DNA of 58,946 nt from Acidobacteriota bacterium. GTDB lineage: Bacteria > Acidobacteriota > UBA6911 > JACOSC01. The translations under genes were made by a program, and so were the position numbers. How positions within the stretch are numbered: the stretch's first letter is position 1; every line of letters begins with the position of its first letter. The notes beneath the pieces are model-generated. The model did not search any database. It was not told the origin of the DNA and was given only the letters and a program-made list of their open reading frames with translations. The DNA lies in the NCBI GenBank assembly GCA_016179055.1, contig JACOSC010000150.1, positions 1-58,946 on the forward strand. Reading direction: 5' to 3'. Below are positions 55,358 to 58,946 of this stretch, piece by piece.

Positions 55358-56842
55358 TCAGTGCTTCCATACATCGGCACGGACACTGGCCGAGGAGGGC
55401 GTGATGGGCATCGTCGTTACGTTACATGCCTTGACCGCCACCGTGTCGGCGGCACTGACCCAGCCGACGAACGTAACGCCGGCCGTGCTTGCCAGGGCAT
55501 TGGGAATGCCTAACGAGACGGAATCGCCGTCGGCCGCGCCGGTTACTGTCAGGGTCAGGGAAGCGCATGAGTTGGCCGGAATTGTCCCAAAACTCAAAGA
55601 TCCCGACGTCGCCGAGATATGCCATGTAATCGCGGTACCGCCGCTGCCGATAGTTAAACTATTGGAAAGATCGGCCGTGGTGGAGAACAACCCTTGCCAG
55701 CGATTAGCGGCGTTACCGAGTGCACCGTTCCCAGTTGTGAATAGTATGTTTCCAGGACCGAGTGAAATGCCTAGATTGCCGTTACTGCCAGAGCCTGGCG
55801 TGAACTGCCAGGCGCCTGTGCCCCCAATGGGTACACTAATCGTCGAGTCCCCAAAAGAAACCGTACCCGTAAACTTGCTGGCCCCGGTTTCCATCCCAGC
55901 CGTCGTCAAGATCAATGTCTTTGTTGCGCCGCTCTTCGTGTAGTAACGAGAATCGGTCGACAGGGGCGCCACATCGGCCAGCACCCGGGTATCCGAGCCC
56001 TTATCGAGCAGACCGCCGTCAACGACGCTCCCGATCACTTGGGTACGCACCGCGTTGGAGAGGAGGCTGATCGGTAGCGGCATATTACCTGCCGCGGTAA
56101 TACCGTTATCCAAGCCCGACTCAAAGTAAACGCCCGGTGCCGCCCCGGAAGCTACCCCCAACTCGGGACCTACGATGAGGTTGCGTTGGGCTACGCCCGA
56201 GGAGGTTATCACAGAGGCCGTGACGTTAGAGGCCGTAATGCAACGATAACCGGGCGAGACCAGAGTAAGTTGCGCATCGCTTGTGACACTCTCCACTGAG
56301 GTCCAGCAGGTGGAATTGTGCGAGTCTACCTTGATCATCGCACCCTGGGCAATCAGTGGCTGAACTTCTGTGAGAAAGCGTGCGTTGGCATCTCCGGTAA
56401 CCGCGGTTTGCCCTTGGTTAACGGTCAGAGTTCCCGACAAGGGCGTGGCGTTATCCGCAATCCGAATATCGCCGGCGACGATGGAGGCAGGCGCTGTACC
56501 GGTCGTACCCTGATACACGTCGCACAAATCCATACTCGTAAGGCTGATAAATTTGCAAACTCTTGTCCAGGCGGCCGCTATTATTTCACCAAAATCCGCC
56601 CTTTTCACATACTTACCCACCATGTCTGACGAGAAATTCGTTCCGGTTATAGTCCGGTTATTTGCTGGGAAGGTGACTGTACCGATTGACGCGGGGGCTA
56701 AGGACTCTACATGAGTTCCCATGACGGATGTACTATCGGCCCCCACAATGTCAAGCTGTTGATTAAGCGCCCCCTCAAACGTGCCGCCAAAAAACCGGTT
56801 ATTGGAAGAGTTTCCCCCGGCATTATCGAGCCGCACGCCCAC
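55358..56842 (-). CDS. Secreted beta-helix-like protein, C-terminal part (frameshifted)
   Basis: The ~494-residue frame continues the gene at 56848-58047. The joining coding sequence reads VTWDTHDKSSDPVTKVGVRLD in the downstream frame, so a single missing base near 56892 splits one long gene. The part has many Gly/Ser/Thr/Asn repeats typical of beta-helix tail-spike or pectate-lyase-like proteins, and ends with a small beta domain (SFGTIPANSC, VTGAADGDSV). Function unknown; may bind carbohydrate. Confidence 0.6.
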   Translation of the reverse strand: MGVRLDNAGGNSSNNRFFGGTFEGALNQQLDIVGADSTSVMGTHVESLAPASIGTVTFPANNRTITGTNFSSDMVGKYVKRADFGEIIAAAWTRVCKFISLTSMDLCDVYQGTTGTAPASIVAGDIRIADNATPLSGTLTVNQGQTAVTGDANARFLTEVQPLIAQGAMIKVDSHNSTCWTSVESVTSDAQLTLVSPGYRCITASNVTASVITSSGVAQRNLIVGPELGVASGAAPGVYFESGLDNGITAAGNMPLPISLLSNAVRTQVIGSVVDGGLLDKGSDTRVLADVAPLSTDSRYYTKSGATKTLILTTAGMETGASKFTGTVSFGDSTISVPIGGTGAWQFTPGSGSNGNLGISLGPGNILFTTGNGALGNAANRWQGLFSTTADLSNSLTIGSGGTAITWHISATSGSLSFGTIPANSCASLTLTVTGAADGDSVSLGIPNALASTAGVTFVGWVSAADTVAVKACNVTTMPITPSSASVRADVWKH

Positions 56843-56847
56843 TTTGG

Positions 56848-58047
56848 TTACCGGATCGCTCGACTTATCATGCGTGTCCCACGTGACCTGAAGTTGACAA
56901 AATCGTTGGAGATGGCGGTATTCGTGACCAGCAGGTTATAGTCATTGTTGGTATGGACATCCAGGTCATGGAATCCGCCGTAGAACGTGTTCTGCACACG
57001 GAGGCCAATGCTGAAGCCTGGCGTAGTCCCGCCGACGCCGTCCGGGCGCGTGACTTCTACGTTGCGTACGGCAATGTGGTGACCTACGGTACCACTCGGG
57101 CCCACGCCGATATCGAGGCCAATGCTGCAAGCCGTGGAGCCCGTCTCGCAGGTCCCCGGCGTCTCCGCATAGACCAGCTTGAAATCCCGGAGCACAACTC
57201 TTTCTGAGGCCACAATAATCGTGGCACAGGCGGAGCTCGTTAAACTGCAAGAGGCCGATTTAATACCCGAGGAAATCACCGTCGCCTTTCCAAGGCCGAT
57301 AATCTGGGAACCCTTAGCCAATGTAATCGGTTTGGTCGTGGTAAATGTGACCGCGCCCAGCAGCAAGGTCACGGGTTTGGTGGCGGTTCCTACCATCAGC
57401 GTGGGATCGACGGCGAGGGTCTGGGTCCCTTCGAAGCCGCGGGCATCGCAGATACCTCCGGTGGACGGCAGCGCATTTATACAATTCTTGATCTTCTCTC
57501 CGGCATTGGCCCCAGGAAACGCATCGGCATAGTGAATGTTGGGCAGCGTGGCATGGAACCAGTTCCGAACATCTTTCAAAGTCCCTGGAATAATCGTCGT
57601 ATCATTAGTATCTGCCGTCGCAATGGGAATATGACCGGGCGAGAATCCCGTGATGTTGGAGGTCGGCGCACAGTTAGCGGTCGGATCGAGATAGATATAG
57701 TTTCGGAGCGGTGTCGTCGGTGTCCCGGGCGCTAGCGTGAGCGGAGGGGTACCGCTGTATTCGATCAGCGTGCCGTTGCAGAAGGCGGTCCCGGCTCCGA
57801 TATTTAATGTGGGGGCCGCACCGGTACCTACAGAAGGCCGATAGCCGGGACCGACGCCCTGAACGTACCGTGCATTGGTATCCACGGTCGCAGAATCGGT
57901 GGTTGGCTGTTGGCCATAAGCCAGGGAGATCCCAAGGACGCCGGCTACGAGCCCACAGAGTGAGTTATTCAGAATTCGACTCGCCCACTTAAACCAGCAG
58001 TTCGCGGTCCACGAAGTGCTATCTAAGCTATACTTTTCCAATCTCAT
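56848..58047 (-). CDS. Secreted beta-helix-like protein, N-terminal part (frameshifted)
   Basis: The ~399-residue frame has a signal peptide (residues 28-44, cut at AYG-QQ) and a pectate-lyase/beta-helix region with KIKNCINALPSTGGICDARGF and later DLDVHTNNDYNLL, as in phage tail-spikes and surface depolymerases. Translation would end early at 56848-56850 because of the frameshift at about 56892. Joined to the next frame it gives ~890 residues. It is probably a surface or phage-derived carbohydrate-degrading protein; activity not shown. Confidence 0.65.
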   Translation of the reverse strand: MRLEKYSLDSTSWTANCWFKWASRILNNSLCGLVAGVLGISLAYGQQPTTDSATVDTNARYVQGVGPGYRPSVGTGAAPTLNIGAGTAFCNGTLIEYSGTPPLTLAPGTPTTPLRNYIYLDPTANCAPTSNITGFSPGHIPIATADTNDTTIIPGTLKDVRNWFHATLPNIHYADAFPGANAGEKIKNCINALPSTGGICDARGFEGTQTLAVDPTLMVGTATKPVTLLLGAVTFTTTKPITLAKGSQIIGLGKATVISSGIKSASCSLTSSACATIIVASERVVLRDFKLVYAETPGTCETGSTACSIGLDIGVGPSGTVGHHIAVRNVEVTRPDGVGGTTPGFSIGLRVQNTFYGGFHDLDVHTNNDYNLLVTNTAISNDFVNFRSRGTRMISRAIR

Positions 58048-58196
58048 AGTGCTCCTTTCTGGTTACTATTTCCGTCACAAATATAGACGCGCTATCCAAT
58101 GAGCGCGGCTACAGTGCATTCAGCGTTTTAGTTAAGAGCGGAGTGAAAAGGGCAAGAGCCCAGATCAGTGCTTCAACGAGTGGGATTGCGGAAGGC

Positions 58197-58946
58197 TTAT
58201 TCGGAGCCACCCCAAATTCTTATGGTACCATCGCTACAGCCAAAAGCCAGATAGCTTCCGTCGGGGGACCAGGCCACGGAATATACTAAGCCGAGTTGTC
58301 TCGGTAGGGTCCGCATCAGGGCTCCCGAATCGGCATCCCAGAGCTTAACCGTGCTATCCCAAGAACCACTGGCGATCCACAAACTGTTCGGCGACCACGC
58401 GACCGATCCTGTCGGGCTGGTATGTCCGGTTAGAATGCGAACCAGCCCACCGGTGGTGGCATTCCAGATTTTAACTGAATTGTCTCGGTAGCCGCCTGCA
58501 ATACGCGAACCGTTCGGCGACCACACCACGGACAATACCTCACCACTGATTGGCCCGAGCGTTCGGATCTCATTCCCCGTTCGGGGATCCCATATTTTGA
58601 TCTTACGATCATAGGAGCCACTGGCGATCTGCCTCCCGTCCGGCGACCACGCCACAGAAAACACCGCATCGGTATGCCCGATCAACCTTTGAATGAGAGC
58701 CCCGGACTCGACCTCCCAGATTTTTATCGTCCGATCATATTCGCTTCCGCTGCCCGCAATCTGCGTCCCGTCCGGGGACCAAGCCACCGCCCATACCCAA
58801 TCAACCAGGCCGGTCAGTGTCCGCAGCAGCGCCCCAGACTGCACCTGCCAGATTTTGATTGTGGGATCGTAATAGTCCCCTCCACTGGCAATCAAGGAGC
58901 CATCAGGGGACCAGGCCACCGACCAGACGGCGCCGGTATGCCCAGC
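58197..58946 (-). CDS. WD40 repeat protein, C-terminal part (runs off window)
   Basis: At least six ~41-residue WD40 blades are present, each with a SVAWSPDG, ASGS(Y/W)D and IKIWD pattern. The frame is open to the window edge with HTGAVWSVAW before residue 1 of the listed Met, so the true start is outside. WD40 propellers act as protein-binding scaffolds; bacterial ones are often fused to kinases or other domains, which may lie upstream of the window. Confidence 0.85.
   Translation of the reverse strand, partial: AGHTGAVWSVAWSPDGSLIASGGDYYDPTIKIWQVQSGALLRTLTGLVDWVWAVAWSPDGTQIAGSGSEYDRTIKIWEVESGALIQRLIGHTDAVFSVAWSPDGRQIASGSYDRKIKIWDPRTGNEIRTLGPISGEVLSVVWSPNGSRIAGGYRDNSVKIWNATTGGLVRILTGHTSPTGSVAWSPNSLWIASGSWDSTVKLWDADSGALMRTLPRQLGLVYSVAWSPDGSYLAFGCSDGTIRIWGGSE

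Overview
The window looks like a chromosomal segment of a Gram-negative, non-model bacterium. It has moderate GC, an OmpA-type outer-membrane protein, a Tat-exported periplasmic nitrate reductase, a complex I operon with ETF:quinone oxidoreductase, bacillithiol genes (bshC, bshA), a sigma-54 activator and an archaeal-type ATP-dependent DNA ligase. This mix, with the many palindromic repeats, would fit Acidobacteriota or a related uncultured phylum. That placement is inference, because no rRNA or other taxonomic marker is present. No tRNA, rRNA or CRISPR array was found.

Region 1 (1-8.2 kb) is a decayed defence/restriction-type island, almost all on the minus strand. In transcription order it holds an SNF2 helicase with a SWIM zinc finger, a small ORF, a YhcG-type PD-(D/E)XK nuclease, a second paralogous small ORF, a Fic protein, a remnant winged-helix tail of an AlbA_2/HATPase-type regulator, RmuC, and an OLD-like ATPase cut off after about 75 residues next to an IS630 remnant. 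Genes are joined by ATGA overlaps.

Region 2 (8.6-15 kb) has an unrecognised acidic protein, a translationally coupled pair of ArsA/GET3-type ATPases, RidA, and a minimal napA-napB pair. Region 3 (15.4-19.4 kb) is an accessory pocket. A two-gene AAA ATPase + TOPRIM (DUF4276) module with an unusual N-terminal extension lies between remnants of IS21-type elements; it is the best candidate for an undescribed defence system here.

Region 4 (19.4-37.4 kb) is mostly housekeeping: icd and mdh (TCA cycle), bshC-bshA (bacillithiol), a NYN-domain protein, a CDP-alcohol phosphatidyltransferase, pterin-4a-carbinolamine dehydratase, two tandem paralogous multi-spanning membrane proteins (the second frameshifted), ATP-dependent DNA ligase, UvrA and a class I glutamine amidotransferase. 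Region 5 (37.4-44.1 kb) has an OmpA protein, a single-domain receiver, an NtrC-type activator, EF-P with Asn at the loop tip, a broken ITPase/XTPase (DUF84) gene, and an intact and a dead REP-associated tyrosine transposase (RAYT).

Region 6 (44.3-54.8 kb) is a nuoABCDFGHI operon with a clear sigma-70-type promoter. It has no nuoE and is followed by ETF:quinone oxidoreductase and a convergent folE. Two copies of a ~180-bp mobile repeat, apparently a decayed four-helix-bundle (S23-like) gene with inverted ends and flanking direct repeats, sit at nuo gene junctions; a third lies beside the DUF84 pseudogene. Region 7 (54.9 kb to end) has a dead Tn7-type TnsA, a large secreted beta-helix-like protein split by one frameshift, and the C-terminal part of a WD40 protein that runs off the window.
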